DNA of 64,000 nucleotides from an uncultured Chryseobacterium sp. GTDB lineage: Bacteria > Bacteroidota > Bacteroidia > Flavobacteriales > Weeksellaceae. The stretch is taken from the NCBI GenBank assembly GCA_913776245.1, contig CAJYLO010000005.1, forward strand, positions 62,001-126,000, written 5' to 3'. The translations under genes and the position numbers were made by a program. Shown piece after piece: positions 54,413 through 63,977 of this stretch (position 1 is the stretch's first letter; the number at the start of each line of letters is the position of its first letter). Under the pieces are notes generated by a model, which saw nothing but the letters and a program-made list of their open reading frames with translations, made no database searches and was not told the DNA's origin.

Positions 54413-54470
54413 ATCTTTTTATAATTGATAAGAGATAAATGATGATTTATCAATTATCATTCATCATTAT
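54413..54470. repeat. ATAATTGAT/ATGATGA intergenic repeat, ftsW-murG gap
   Basis: Built from TATAATTGATAAG, AAATGATGA and TCATTCATCAT pieces with internal dyad symmetry. Similar units fill 63020-63083 and the right edge from about 63985. Confidence 0.5.
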
Positions 54471-55706
54471 TTAAGCGATATCATTTATTTCTTCAATACT
54501 CTGTTTTTTGCCCAAACCTTCTTCATCAAAAACCTGAATTCTGGAACTTACATTCAAGATAATTCCCAACTGAATATAGGTTACCAACATCGATGTTCCT
54601 CCGTAACTTATCAATGGCAAAGGCTGACCTGTTACGGGAATGAGATTGACCGCAACGGCGATGTTTACCGATAATTGGACAAAAATCATCAGTCCAATTG
54701 CTAACACCAGCAACGATCCAAAAAACGCGGGCATCTTACTGGCGATCATCACAATCCTGATAATCATTATCATATAAAGGCTAATCAAAACGAAAGCACC
54801 GATCCAGCCATATTCTTCCACAATTATGGCGAAAATAAAATCTGAAACCGATTGTGGCAAAGTCTGTTTCAAAGCACTTTTCCCGGGTCCGATGCCGTTG
54901 AATCCACCGTGAACAATTGCGGCTTTCGCCTGCATCACCTGATAATTTTTGGCTTTGATACTCTCGTCCTCAACATCCGCTGTTTTTTTGGAACTTGTAA
55001 ACGTTTCGATACGGCTCATCCAGGTATGAACACGATTTCCTCCGATTAAATTCGTATTCAGTGCAATAACTAAAAACATTATAACGAAAACAACAGCCAC
55101 CGAGATAAATCCTGCAACGTATTGCCAAGCTAATTGGCCGATAATCAATATAATAATCGAAACCATCATAATCATCAACGCTGTAGAACCGTTATCTTTT
55201 GCAACCAATCCGAATACAATCAGAATTGGTCCGAATATGTAAATGATATTTTCAAGCGGAACTCTTTCTCTTTTTATTTTCTTGGTGAGATATCTGCACA
55301 GATAGATGATTAGCATCAAATATGCGAATGACGACGGCTGAAATGAGATCGGAGTTCCCGGGATTTTCAACCAGCGCGAAGCACTTGCACCTTCGATCTT
55401 TTGTCCTGTGAACATCGTGATCAACAACAATCCAATGGTAAACAAAAGCAAGATGGAGCTCAGTTTTCCAATGTATTCGTACTTGACCGTTCCCACAAAA
55501 CGCATAATTCCCAAACCAATGAAAACGAAAACGATATGCTTGAAAACGTGACCAGTTGTAGTCCCATTGTTTACAATATATTCCAGATTCGAACTTGCGG
55601 AATAAACCGGAAACACGGAAAGGAAGGATATCAAAATGATAACCGACCAAAGAACTTTGTCGCCTTTCAGCAGCTCGAATTTGTTTTCTGTAGTTTCTTC
55701 GTTCAT
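54471..55706 (-). CDS. ftsW: Lipid II polymerase FtsW (SEDS family)
   Basis: A 411-aa polytopic membrane protein with about ten transmembrane segments. SEDS motifs visible are 'AKDNGSTALMI' (near residue 170), 'GLNGIGPG'-like 'GGFNGIGPGKSALKQTLPQSVSDFIFAI' near residue 272, and 'TGQPLPLISYGGTSM' near residue 365. It polymerises septal glycan with FtsI. Confidence 0.94.
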   Translation of the reverse strand: MNEETTENKFELLKGDKVLWSVIILISFLSVFPVYSASSNLEYIVNNGTTTGHVFKHIVFVFIGLGIMRFVGTVKYEYIGKLSSILLLFTIGLLLITMFTGQKIEGASASRWLKIPGTPISFQPSSFAYLMLIIYLCRYLTKKIKRERVPLENIIYIFGPILIVFGLVAKDNGSTALMIMMVSIIILIIGQLAWQYVAGFISVAVVFVIMFLVIALNTNLIGGNRVHTWMSRIETFTSSKKTADVEDESIKAKNYQVMQAKAAIVHGGFNGIGPGKSALKQTLPQSVSDFIFAIIVEEYGWIGAFVLISLYMIMIIRIVMIASKMPAFFGSLLVLAIGLMIFVQLSVNIAVAVNLIPVTGQPLPLISYGGTSMLVTYIQLGIILNVSSRIQVFDEEGLGKKQSIEEINDIA

Positions 55707-55717
55707 TATTTTATGTT

Positions 55718-55767
55718 TTGGCTAAAGCCAATCTTTTTTGTTTTTATTTAGAATGGGCTAAAGCCCA
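55718..55767. repeat. REP palindrome pair, left of the transposase gene
   Basis: TTGGCTAAAGCCAA (55718-55731) and TGGGCTAAAGCCCA (55754-55767). The same pair in the same order and orientation lies on the other side of the transposase gene (56347-56395). Confidence 0.75.
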
Positions 55768-55849
55768 ATCCTATTTATATTTGCAATTCAATGTTTTTTC
55801 ACATTTTCAATTGAACAAGTATTTTTACGCACTCTTTTTTTTAATTGCG

Positions 55850-55899
55850 TCCGGCTTTAGCCGGATGTTTCTTATCATTATCGAATTGGCTTTAACCAA
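55850..55899. repeat. Additional REP-type palindromes
   Basis: TCCGGCTTTAGCCGGA (55850-55865) and TTGGCTTTAACCAA (55886-55899) share the GGCT-TTA/AAA-GCC core with the flanking pairs. Confidence 0.6.
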
Positions 55900-55950
55900 A
55901 ACTTATTTTTCATTTGAGTTGAAATTATATTTTGAAATAAACTCTTCATA

Positions 55951-56340
55951 TTACTCTGAAAAACTTTTTGTCAAATGATGTTTTTCTTGATTGATAATAT
56001 AATTTCTGACCTTCTCTATCATCGATTCTGAAACAGAAACTGCAAAATATTCATCTTGCCAAGCAAATTTTTCTTCAGTTAAATTATTTTTATTAATCCA
56101 AAATGAAGATTCTCCTTTTATCAATTGTACTACTTTTTCTATTGTCTGGTTTATTGACAAAGAAATTAAACAATGACAATGGTCTGAATATCCATTTACA
56201 ACATCTATAAAAATTCCTTTTTCGTTTGCATTTTGTTTTATATGTTTCCATACTTTGATTCTCAAGTCTTTGGAATTGAGAAAAGGAACTCTTTTTTTTG
56301 TACTCCAAACAATGTGTATGTAAACTTTTACAAATGGCAT
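55951..56340 (-). CDS. REP-associated (IS200-type Y1) transposase
   Basis: A 129-aa Y1 HUH enzyme. The start 'YIHIVWSTKKRVPFL' is typical of the family, the metal site is HCH (in DHCHCLISL near residue 58) and the nucleophile Tyr is probably in VRNYIINQEKHH near residue 112. It is flanked by paired REP palindromes, which fits a RAYT that moves or maintains these repeats. It sits between ftsW and murD on the strand of the dcw genes, so it interrupts an otherwise compact cluster. Confidence 0.85.
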   Translation of the reverse strand: MPFVKVYIHIVWSTKKRVPFLNSKDLRIKVWKHIKQNANEKGIFIDVVNGYSDHCHCLISLSINQTIEKVVQLIKGESSFWINKNNLTEEKFAWQDEYFAVSVSESMIEKVRNYIINQEKHHLTKSFSE

Positions 56341-56346
56341 TTTCTT

Positions 56347-56395
56347 TTGGCTAAAGCCAATTCGTTTCTTTATTTTGAGAATGGGCTAAAGCCCA
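56347..56395. repeat. REP palindrome pair, right of the transposase gene
   Basis: TTGGCTAAAGCCAA (56347-56360) and TGGGCTAAAGCCCA (56382-56395), followed by the same CCTATT sequence as the left pair. Confidence 0.75.
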
Positions 56396-56410
56396 ATCCT
56401 ATTGATAATT

Positions 56411-57754
56411 TTAATTCTTAATTGTCAATTCTTCTAATACTTCTTTTTTAAATTGATTACCACGGTCTTCATAACCATTGAACAAATCAAAACTGGCGCA
56501 ACAAGGTGATAACAAAACCACATCTCCTTTTTCTGCAATCGATTTAGAAACTTCTACTGCTTTCTGCATACTGGAAGTGTCATAAATCTCGGTTTTTTTG
56601 TCTTTGAAAAAGTCAATAATCTTATGATTATCAACACCTAAACAGACAATCGCTTTAACTTTTTTCTTGACAAGTTCTTCGATTTCTGTATAATCGTTTC
56701 CCTTGTCTTTTCCGCCAACAATCCAAACCACCGGCTGCTTCATACTTTCCAAAGCGAAATAAGTGGCATTGACGTTGGTTGCCTTGCTATCATTGATGAA
56801 CTTCACACCTCTGATTTCAGCGACAGGTTCCAATCTATGCTCCACCGCCTGGAATGTCATTAAGGAATGCCTGATGCTTTCATTGCTGATTTCCAATAAC
56901 TTTCCGGCAATACTCGCCGCTAAGCTGTTTGCTACATTATGTTTTCCGACCAATGATAATTCATCGATATTCATCGTGAATCCTTCATTGATATTGACCA
57001 CAAAATTTTCATCAATCGAGAAAGCACCTTTTTCCAGTTTTTCATTCAAAGAAAAAGGAACTTTGGTCACTTTCAAATCCAGTTTTTCCAGAATCGATTT
57101 GCTCATTTCATCATCCTTATTGTAGATGAAAAAATTGTTAGCGTCCTGATTTTCAGCAATTCTGAACTTAGCCAACGCATACTCTTCATAATTGTAATTG
57201 TACTGGTCCAAATGATCCTTAGACAAATTCAACAACAATGAAATGTATGGTCTGAAATTCTGAATATCATCCAACTGAAAGCTGCTCACTTCCAAGACAT
57301 AATAATCAAAATTCTCTTCCGCCACCTGTTTCGCAAAGCTTTTCCCGATGTTTCCACCCAATCCGACATTGAATCCATCTTCTTTCAGGATGTAATAAAT
57401 CAAAGACGTTGTTGTCGTTTTTCCGTTACTTCCTGTAATGGCAATAATTTTTGCATTGGTAAATTCCGACGCAAATTCAATCTCAGAAGATAACCGGATC
57501 CCTTTCTCCTGAATCTTCTGAACCATTTCAGCTTTCTTCGGAATCCCAGGGCTTTTGATCACCCAATCGGCATTCAGAATTTTTTCATCGGTGTGTGTTC
57601 CGTCTTCATAGTCGATCCCAAGTTCATCCAATTCTTTTTTGTAATTCTCACGAATCGATCCCATATCCGATAGAAAGACTTCAAAGCCTTTGGCTTTTGC
57701 CAAGTACGCAGCACCAACACCGCTTTCTCCACCTCCAAGTATTACTACTCTCAT
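56411..57754 (-). CDS. murD: UDP-N-acetylmuramoylalanine-D-glutamate ligase
   Basis: A 447-aa Mur ligase with LGGGESGVGAAYLA at the start, P-loop GSNGKTTTTSLIYYI near residue 107 and the C-terminal 'FINDSKATNVNATYFALE' near residue 310. It adds D-Glu to UDP-MurNAc-L-Ala. It lies 16 bp downstream of mraY. Confidence 0.95.
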   Translation of the reverse strand: MRVVILGGGESGVGAAYLAKAKGFEVFLSDMGSIRENYKKELDELGIDYEDGTHTDEKILNADWVIKSPGIPKKAEMVQKIQEKGIRLSSEIEFASEFTNAKIIAITGSNGKTTTTSLIYYILKEDGFNVGLGGNIGKSFAKQVAEENFDYYVLEVSSFQLDDIQNFRPYISLLLNLSKDHLDQYNYNYEEYALAKFRIAENQDANNFFIYNKDDEMSKSILEKLDLKVTKVPFSLNEKLEKGAFSIDENFVVNINEGFTMNIDELSLVGKHNVANSLAASIAGKLLEISNESIRHSLMTFQAVEHRLEPVAEIRGVKFINDSKATNVNATYFALESMKQPVVWIVGGKDKGNDYTEIEELVKKKVKAIVCLGVDNHKIIDFFKDKKTEIYDTSSMQKAVEVSKSIAEKGDVVLLSPCCASFDLFNGYEDRGNQFKKEVLEELTIKN

Positions 57755-57770
57755 TTATGATTATTAGTTT

Positions 57771-59012
57771 TTATCTGGTTTTTAAAGTAATTAAACAAAT
57801 AATTGCCAGCATTACACCGATGATTATCATCCGGTTCACGATTTTGCTCTCATGAAATCCTTCTTTCTGATAATGGTGATGCAATGGAGACATCTTGAAT
57901 AATCTATTGTTCTGAGCATATTCCAGCCCGTATTTTTTCTTTCTGTATTTGAAAACCATCACCTGCAAAATCACCGACAGGTTTTCAATAAGGAACACAC
58001 CGCAAAGCACAGGAATCAATAATTCTTTTCTAAGGATAATGGCCAAAACGGCGATCACGCCACCTAACATCAGACTTCCCGTGTCACCCATAAAAATCTG
58101 CGCAGGATATGTATTGTACCAGAAAAATCCGATAACGGCTCCCACTAAGGCGAGCGCAAAAATCGTAGTTTCACCCATATGCGGGAGGAACATAATGTTC
58201 AGATAATCCGCAAAAATGATGTTTCCGGAAACATAAGCGAAAAATGCCAATGTCAGTAAAATCACTGCGCTGGTTCCTGCGGCTAATCCGTCGATTCCGT
58301 CTGTGATATTGGCGCCATTGGAAACTGCGGTTACTATGAAAATCACAATCGGGATGAACACGATCCAAGCCCACTCATGTGCTTCGGCATCATCCATCCA
58401 GAATAAGATACCGCTATAATCGAACTCATTATTTTTGGTGAAAGGAACTGTGGAAACCGGAATTCTCTCATCTTCCATAAAATTCTTCTCAACGTTATTT
58501 CTGTTAATGACTGTCGCATCAGCATATTTTCTCTTAACCTCAATATCGGGATGGAAATACATTGTAACACCGACAATTAAGCCCAAGCCAACCTGCCCGA
58601 TGACTTTGAATTTTCCGCTTAAGCCGTCCTTATTTTTCTTAACTTTTTTCAGATAATCATCCAGAAAACCAATCGCGCCCATCCACAATACCGAAATGAT
58701 TAATAGAACAATATAAACATTAGTTATTCTCGTAAACAACAAAACCGGAATAATGGTCGCCAAAATGATAATTAAACCACCCATCGTCGGTGTTCCTTCT
58801 TTCTGCTTTTGTCCTTCCAGACCAAGGTCGCGAACCAATTCCCCCATCTGTTTCCTTCTCAGGAAATTGATGATTCTTTTTCCGTAAGCCAACGCAATAA
58901 TCAGCGAAAACAAAACTGCCATCGCCGCGCGGAACGAAATGTATTTGAACAAGTTCATTCCCGGAACGTGGATTCCGTGAGCGGTTAAATATTCGTAGAG
59001 GTAGTATAGCAT
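57771..59012 (-). CDS. mraY: Phospho-N-acetylmuramoyl-pentapeptide transferase
   Basis: A 413-aa polytopic enzyme with [12 protein letters not shown] near residue 74, [21 protein letters not shown] near residue 117, [15 protein letters not shown] near residue 235 and the HHHYQ motif near residue 376. It is about 50 residues longer than the E. coli enzyme, mainly from a polar insertion near residues 165-215 that is usual in Bacteroidetes. It makes lipid I. Confidence 0.94.
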   Translation of the reverse strand: MLYYLYEYLTAHGIHVPGMNLFKYISFRAAMAVLFSLIIALAYGKRIINFLRRKQMGELVRDLGLEGQKQKEGTPTMGGLIIILATIIPVLLFTRITNVYIVLLIISVLWMGAIGFLDDYLKKVKKNKDGLSGKFKVIGQVGLGLIVGVTMYFHPDIEVKRKYADATVINRNNVEKNFMEDERIPVSTVPFTKNNEFDYSGILFWMDDAEAHEWAWIVFIPIVIFIVTAVSNGANITDGIDGLAAGTSAVILLTLAFFAYVSGNIIFADYLNIMFLPHMGETTIFALALVGAVIGFFWYNTYPAQIFMGDTGSLMLGGVIAVLAIILRKELLIPVLCGVFLIENLSVILQVMVFKYRKKKYGLEYAQNNRLFKMSPLHHHYQKEGFHESKIVNRMIIIGVMLAIICLITLKTR

Positions 59013-59060
59013 TCGTTGTCAGTTTATAGTTGTCAGTTGATGGTTCATTTCTAAATTTTG

Positions 59061-59130
59061 TTTGTCATTCCGTAGAAATCTAAATCTTTATTTTCTAATC
59101 TTTTTATCGAGATTCCTACGGAATGACAAA
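59061..59130. repeat. Long inverted repeat in the mraY-murE gap
   Basis: TTTGTCATTCCGTAG (59061-59075) and CTACGGAATGACAAA (59116-59130) are perfect 15-bp arms, extended by AAATCT/GAGATT, around a T-rich centre. No T-run directly after a compact stem, so a mobile palindrome fits better than a terminator. Confidence 0.65.
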
Positions 59131-59169
59131 GTGTGCGTATTTTCATTGTCAAATTATCTCATTTTCAAA

Positions 59170-60630
59170 TTACTTCCCCATCAGATTCAAAAGTTCCCTA
59201 ATCGTTTCTTTATCATCAAAATGATGTTTCACACCATTAATTTCCTGATATGTTTCGTGGCCTTTTCCGGCTACCAGCACGATATCTTTTGGTTCCGCAA
59301 ATTTGATGGCCATTTTTATCGCTTCTCTTCTGTCAGGAATCGAAGTGTATTTGCTGAAATTCTGGGGTTGAACGCCAGCTTCTATTTCTTTGATAATCTG
59401 CGTTGGTTCTTCAGTCCTTGGATTGTCAGACGTGATAATCGCCAAAGTTGATTTCTTGGTAGCGATGTCGCCCATTTCCGGGCGTTTGGTTTTATCCCTG
59501 TCGCCGCCACAACCGAAAACACAAATCAGTCTTTCGTTTTTGGTTCTGATTTCGTTGATGCTGTCCAACACATTTTCCAACGCATCCGGCGTGTGAGAAT
59601 AATCGACCACGAAGAAAATGCCGCTGTCGGATTTTATTGTTTCGAATCTTCCGTTAACCCTTTGAAGTTTTGAAATTGCCTGAAGAACTTCTGTTTCGTC
59701 CATTCCTAATTCCAGAGCAATTCCGTAGGCTAATAACAAATTATAAGCATTGAATTTTCCCGTCAATGTTGTCCAGAATTCTTTATTATTGAAATTCAAC
59801 AACATCCCGTTGAAATCAACTTCCAAGACTTTTCCGTGAAAATCGGCCATTGTTTTCAGAGCAAAAGTTTTTTTGGTCGCTTTTGTATTTTGAAGCATTA
59901 CCAAACCGTTTTTGTCATCGGCATTTGTAATTGCAACCGCAGAATCTTCCAATTCATCAAAGAATCTCTTCTTGGCGTAGATATAATTCTGGAAAGTCTT
60001 GTGATAATCCAAATGATCGTGCGTGATGTTCGTAAAACCTGCTATTTTGAAATGCAATCCTTCGATTCTGTCCTGAGAAATGCCATGAGAACTGACTTCC
60101 ATAAAAGCATATTCACATCCGATTTCAATCGCTTTCGCCAACATTTGATTTAATCGAATCACATCCGGTGTCGTGTGTGTTGAAGGAATAATCTCATCTC
60201 CGATTCTATACTCAACCGTAGAAATTAAAGCAGACTGATAACCCAGATTTTTGAAAATATCAAATAATAAAGTCGTTACCGATGTTTTCCCATTGGTTCC
60301 GGTAACACCAATTAATTTTAATTTCTCAGATGGATTTCCATAAAAATTAGACGCCAAACGCCCTAAAGTTTTGGAGGAATTCTCAACTTTCAAATAAGTT
60401 ACTTCATCATCAATTTCGGAGGGTAATTCTTCACAAACAATCGTTTTCGCACCTTTTTCAATGCTTTGACTGATGTAAGAATGCCCGTCTGAAACAGTTC
60501 CTTTCAATGCTACATACAAAGAATTTTCAACCACTTTCCGGCTGTCGAAAACCAATTCCGAAACTTCTCTTTCAAGAGTTCCGATGGGTTCCAAAATCTG
60601 GATTCTTTGTAATAATTTTTCTAAATTCAT
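59170..60630 (-). CDS. murE: UDP-MurNAc-L-Ala-D-Glu:meso-diaminopimelate ligase
   Basis: A 486-aa Mur ligase with P-loop GTNGKTSVTTLLF near residue 110 and 'DYSHTPDALENVLDSI' near residue 343. The DNPRTEEP motif near residue 405 is the signature for meso-diaminopimelate, so the peptidoglycan should carry mDAP at position 3. Confidence 0.95.
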   Translation of the reverse strand: MNLEKLLQRIQILEPIGTLEREVSELVFDSRKVVENSLYVALKGTVSDGHSYISQSIEKGAKTIVCEELPSEIDDEVTYLKVENSSKTLGRLASNFYGNPSEKLKLIGVTGTNGKTSVTTLLFDIFKNLGYQSALISTVEYRIGDEIIPSTHTTPDVIRLNQMLAKAIEIGCEYAFMEVSSHGISQDRIEGLHFKIAGFTNITHDHLDYHKTFQNYIYAKKRFFDELEDSAVAITNADDKNGLVMLQNTKATKKTFALKTMADFHGKVLEVDFNGMLLNFNNKEFWTTLTGKFNAYNLLLAYGIALELGMDETEVLQAISKLQRVNGRFETIKSDSGIFFVVDYSHTPDALENVLDSINEIRTKNERLICVFGCGGDRDKTKRPEMGDIATKKSTLAIITSDNPRTEEPTQIIKEIEAGVQPQNFSKYTSIPDRREAIKMAIKFAEPKDIVLVAGKGHETYQEINGVKHHFDDKETIRELLNLMGK

Positions 60631-60669
60631 ATTCTGTTTTAGCTTCTGGCAGATTGCTTAAAGCTTATT

Positions 60670-62679
60670 TTAATTCTGAAGATTCAGATATATTTTTTGA
60701 TTTTTCCCAATTGCAGCACCTTCAGCAGGAAATTGCCCGGTGATTTTTCCAACACCTTTATAATCTACTCTGTAGCCCAAGTTTTCAAGTTGAGGAATTA
60801 CATTTTTTCCAATCATTCCAACTAAATTCGGCATCGAATCTCTTCTTACGCTGACTTTAACGTTAGGTGCAGTCATTTTATTCAGGTCCACTTTACGCTC
60901 AACCAAAAGTTCTTTTTCCACATTCAAAGGTGTCTTCAGGAAAGTTTTTCCCGCTATTTCCTTGAAAACCGGAGCGGAAACCGTTCCTCCGTAAAATCCT
61001 TTTGACACATCCGGCTGATTAACAACTACAATACACGTATATTTCGGATTGTCTGCAGGATAAAAACCCGCAAATGACGCCTGATATTTCATCGGACCAG
61101 CTTTCCAGTATTCGAATCTTGCGGTTCCTGTTTTCCCGGCAATTTTAAGATTCGGCGTATAAATACTTTTGGCAGTTCCTTTTTCCACAGCTTTTGTCAA
61201 TGCGTGCGTCATCATCTCAATCGCTTTATCGGAAGCCATTTTCTTCACCATTACTTCAGGCCTTGCTTCGTATAAAATTTTACCGTCTTTTGTAATTTTA
61301 TCGATAAAAAGAGGCTTTACCATTTTTCCTTTGTTGGCGATACCATTATAAAAAGTAACCAGCTGCAACAGCGGAAATCTTGACGAATAACCGTAAGCTA
61401 AAGATGCCAATGTCGCTTTGTTCCAGCGTTTGCTTTCAGGTGTCTGAATAGACGGCTTTGCGATTCCCGGCAATTCAATTTGCATTTTATCAAACATTTT
61501 CCAACGTTTCAGGTGATCTATAAAAACCTGAGGCTTGTCTGCATAATGGGTTGTTATCAGTTTTGCTGCACCCACATTGCTGGATTTCGCTAAAACATCG
61601 CTCACATCATAAGTTCCGCCGCCGTGACCATCGGTAATTCTCTGTCCAGCGTAGTTCCAGACACCGTTACCGATGTTGACCTTGGTGTTTTCATCGATGA
61701 AGCCATCATCCATTGCTGCCAGAAGTGAAACCGTCTTGAATGTCGAACCTGGTTCCTGAGCATCTTTTACGGTATAATTGTAAGCATCAACATAAATTCC
61801 CGGTTCTGTTCTTCTCAGATTTACCATAGCGCGGATCTTTCCCGTTTCGGTTTCCATTACGACCACCGAACCGTGATCTGCATCAAATTTGATTAACTGG
61901 TTTTCCAGTGCCGAATGGGCAATATCCTGAATCCTCAAATCCAATGTGGTATAAACATCCTGACCGTCCACAGGCTCCTGAACTTTCCAGTAATCAATTG
62001 GTTTCCACTGAGATGAATTGATTCTTTGCTCAAGTCTTTTCCCATCAATTCCGGTTAAAAATTTACTGAATGCACCTTCTAATCCGGATTTGGATTCGCC
62101 ATTATCTGCCCCGATTGTTCCCGCACCGATCTGGGTTGTTGCCAATTCTCTGCGGAAATTCCTCTCTACAATAAAGCCACCTTTATTTTTTCCTTTTTTG
62201 AAAATCGGGAAATTCCTGATTCTGTCGTATTGGTCAAAATCTAAACCTTTTGTCAGCAAATAATATTGGTTATTCTTCTGATTCTGAGCATCTAATTTCG
62301 CTCTGAAGTAGCTACGCGGTTTATCAAACATCTTGCTGAGAGAATCCGTGAGCGCACCAATATTATTGGAATAGATTGTATCTCTCATTGATTTGAAATC
62401 CAGATAAATATCATAACGCATCACGGTTGTAGCTAATATAGATCCGTCGGAAGCAAAAAGATTGCCTCGTGCCGCTTTCAAAGTTGCTTCGCGGTAATTT
62501 TTACTGATATAATTGTCCTCAAACTCCTGAACATTGGTGTTCTGAAGAATCAGAATCCTGGTTAAAAAAATAACAAACAGAATGAAAGCTCCCAACACAA
62601 AAAGGTAGCCCCACTTCAACGCATTGGAACGCTTTTTTTCGTAATTGTTATTGGGCTGCTTTATCATCTGTACTGTCAA
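60670..62679 (-). CDS. ftsI: Septal penicillin-binding protein FtsI with PASTA domain
   Basis: A 669-aa class B PBP. One transmembrane helix (about 22-45), a dimerisation domain, then the transpeptidase with STFK near residue 297, SSN near residue 350 and KTG near residue 510. A single PASTA domain ends the protein ('MPNLVGMIGKNVIPQLENLGY' onward). It cross-links septal peptidoglycan with FtsW. The start overlaps the ftsL-like gene by 32 bp. Confidence 0.93.
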   Translation of the reverse strand: MTVQMIKQPNNNYEKKRSNALKWGYLFVLGAFILFVIFLTRILILQNTNVQEFEDNYISKNYREATLKAARGNLFASDGSILATTVMRYDIYLDFKSMRDTIYSNNIGALTDSLSKMFDKPRSYFRAKLDAQNQKNNQYYLLTKGLDFDQYDRIRNFPIFKKGKNKGGFIVERNFRRELATTQIGAGTIGADNGESKSGLEGAFSKFLTGIDGKRLEQRINSSQWKPIDYWKVQEPVDGQDVYTTLDLRIQDIAHSALENQLIKFDADHGSVVVMETETGKIRAMVNLRRTEPGIYVDAYNYTVKDAQEPGSTFKTVSLLAAMDDGFIDENTKVNIGNGVWNYAGQRITDGHGGGTYDVSDVLAKSSNVGAAKLITTHYADKPQVFIDHLKRWKMFDKMQIELPGIAKPSIQTPESKRWNKATLASLAYGYSSRFPLLQLVTFYNGIANKGKMVKPLFIDKITKDGKILYEARPEVMVKKMASDKAIEMMTHALTKAVEKGTAKSIYTPNLKIAGKTGTARFEYWKAGPMKYQASFAGFYPADNPKYTCIVVVNQPDVSKGFYGGTVSAPVFKEIAGKTFLKTPLNVEKELLVERKVDLNKMTAPNVKVSVRRDSMPNLVGMIGKNVIPQLENLGYRVDYKGVGKITGQFPAEGAAIGKNQKIYLNLQN

Positions 62680-63019
62680 CTTTTATCAATAATTTCATCG
62701 GGTGGCTTTCCAAACTCACCAAAGAATCCTGAACCATTTCTTTTCCCAGTTCGGATTCCATTCTTATTTTTATCAGTCTGCTTTGCGCGTAGGCATTTCG
62801 CGACTTGTACTCTTCCGTTTCTTCTTTCAGCTTATTAACGTGCTCTATTTTTTTATTAACCAAATGGTTACTGTAAATCATCACCATCAGCAAACCAAAA
62901 ATGAACAGAAAATATTTGTAATGGGCTTTTACCTCATCACGGTTAAGGAAATTCCCTTTTATGATGTCCATAAAAGTGAGTTTCTTTTTCTGCTTGTTAT
63001 AAGTTGTCTGCTTTGCCAC
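62648..63019 (-). CDS. FtsL-like cell division protein
   Basis: A 123-aa protein with a Lys-rich cytoplasmic start, one transmembrane helix (about 38-54) and a coiled coil (55-100). Position between rsmH and ftsI and topology are those of FtsL; sequence conservation is low. It overlaps ftsI by 32 bp, which suggests coupled translation. Confidence 0.82.
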   Translation of the reverse strand: MAKQTTYNKQKKKLTFMDIIKGNFLNRDEVKAHYKYFLFIFGLLMVMIYSNHLVNKKIEHVNKLKEETEEYKSRNAYAQSRLIKIRMESELGKEMVQDSLVSLESHPMKLLIKVDSTDDKAAQ

Positions 63020-63083
63020 GTTTTTTATAATTGATAAGTGATGAATGATAATTGATAATCATTTATCGCCTGTCATCTATCAT
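63020..63083. repeat. ATAATTGAT/GATGAATGAT intergenic repeat, rsmH-ftsL gap
   Basis: Repeated TATAATTGATAAG, GATGAATGATAATTGAT and ATCATTTAT pieces with partial dyads; the same type as 54413-54470 and the right edge of the window. Confidence 0.5.
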
Positions 63084-63977
63084 TTATAATTTGATTCCAA
63101 TTCTCATTTTTGCGCTTCGCGCTCTTGAGTTTTCTTCAATTTCTTTATCATCCGGAATGATCGCTTTGGTCTGCAATAACTCGAACGCTTTAGCATAATT
63201 TCCGTAGATATCACGCTGAGGTTCACCTTCGAACATCCCGTTTTTCAGGAAACGTTTTACCAATCTGTCTTCCAGAGAATGGTAAGAAATCACCACCAAT
63301 CTTCCATCAACTTTCAAAATTTTGTAAGACTGAACCAGCATTTCTTTCAAAACTTCCAATTCCTGATTGACTTCAATCCTGATGGCCTGAAAAACCTGAG
63401 CAAAAAATTTGTTCTGCTTGAATGCCGGAATATAACTGAACAGATTTTTCAGATCTTCAGTCGTTTCAATTTTTTTAGATTTTCTGTGATGAACGATTTC
63501 CCGCGCCAATTTTCTGGCTTCTCTCAGCTCTCCGTAATGGTAAAAAATGTCTGCCAAATCTTCTTCTTCATAATCGTTGATGATTTTCTTCGCATCCAAG
63601 CCTTGCATCACATTCATTCTCATATCAAGCGGCGCATTGCTTCTTGTAGAAAACCCTCTTTCCGCTTCATCAAACTGATGAGAAGAAACGCCCAGGTCTG
63701 CCAAAATTCCATCAACCTGAGTAATTCCATAAGCCAGCATCGAATTTTCCAAAAACCTGAAATTCTGATTCACCAGAGTAAATCTCGGGTCGTCTATTGC
63801 ATTTTTCAGCGCATCCAAATCCTGATCGAAAGAGAATAATTTTCCTTTATCAGAAAGCCTGCTGAGAATCTCTCTGGAGTGCCCGCCTCCACCAAAAGTG
63901 CAGTCCACATAAATCCCGTCCGGATTGGTCACCAGAGCGTCTACACTTTGTTTTAACAAGACAGGATTGTGATACAT
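63084..63977 (-). CDS. rsmH: 16S rRNA (cytosine(1402)-N4)-methyltransferase
   Basis: A 297-aa SAM-dependent methyltransferase with YHNPVLLKQSVDAL at the start, the SAM motif VDCTFGGGGHS near residue 24, ILADLGVSSHQFD near residue 92 and 'VISYHSLEDRLVKRF' near residue 229. First dcw gene in the window; mraZ would be expected just beyond the right edge. Confidence 0.95.
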   Translation of the reverse strand: MYHNPVLLKQSVDALVTNPDGIYVDCTFGGGGHSREILSRLSDKGKLFSFDQDLDALKNAIDDPRFTLVNQNFRFLENSMLAYGITQVDGILADLGVSSHQFDEAERGFSTRSNAPLDMRMNVMQGLDAKKIINDYEEEDLADIFYHYGELREARKLAREIVHHRKSKKIETTEDLKNLFSYIPAFKQNKFFAQVFQAIRIEVNQELEVLKEMLVQSYKILKVDGRLVVISYHSLEDRLVKRFLKNGMFEGEPQRDIYGNYAKAFELLQTKAIIPDDKEIEENSRARSAKMRIGIKL

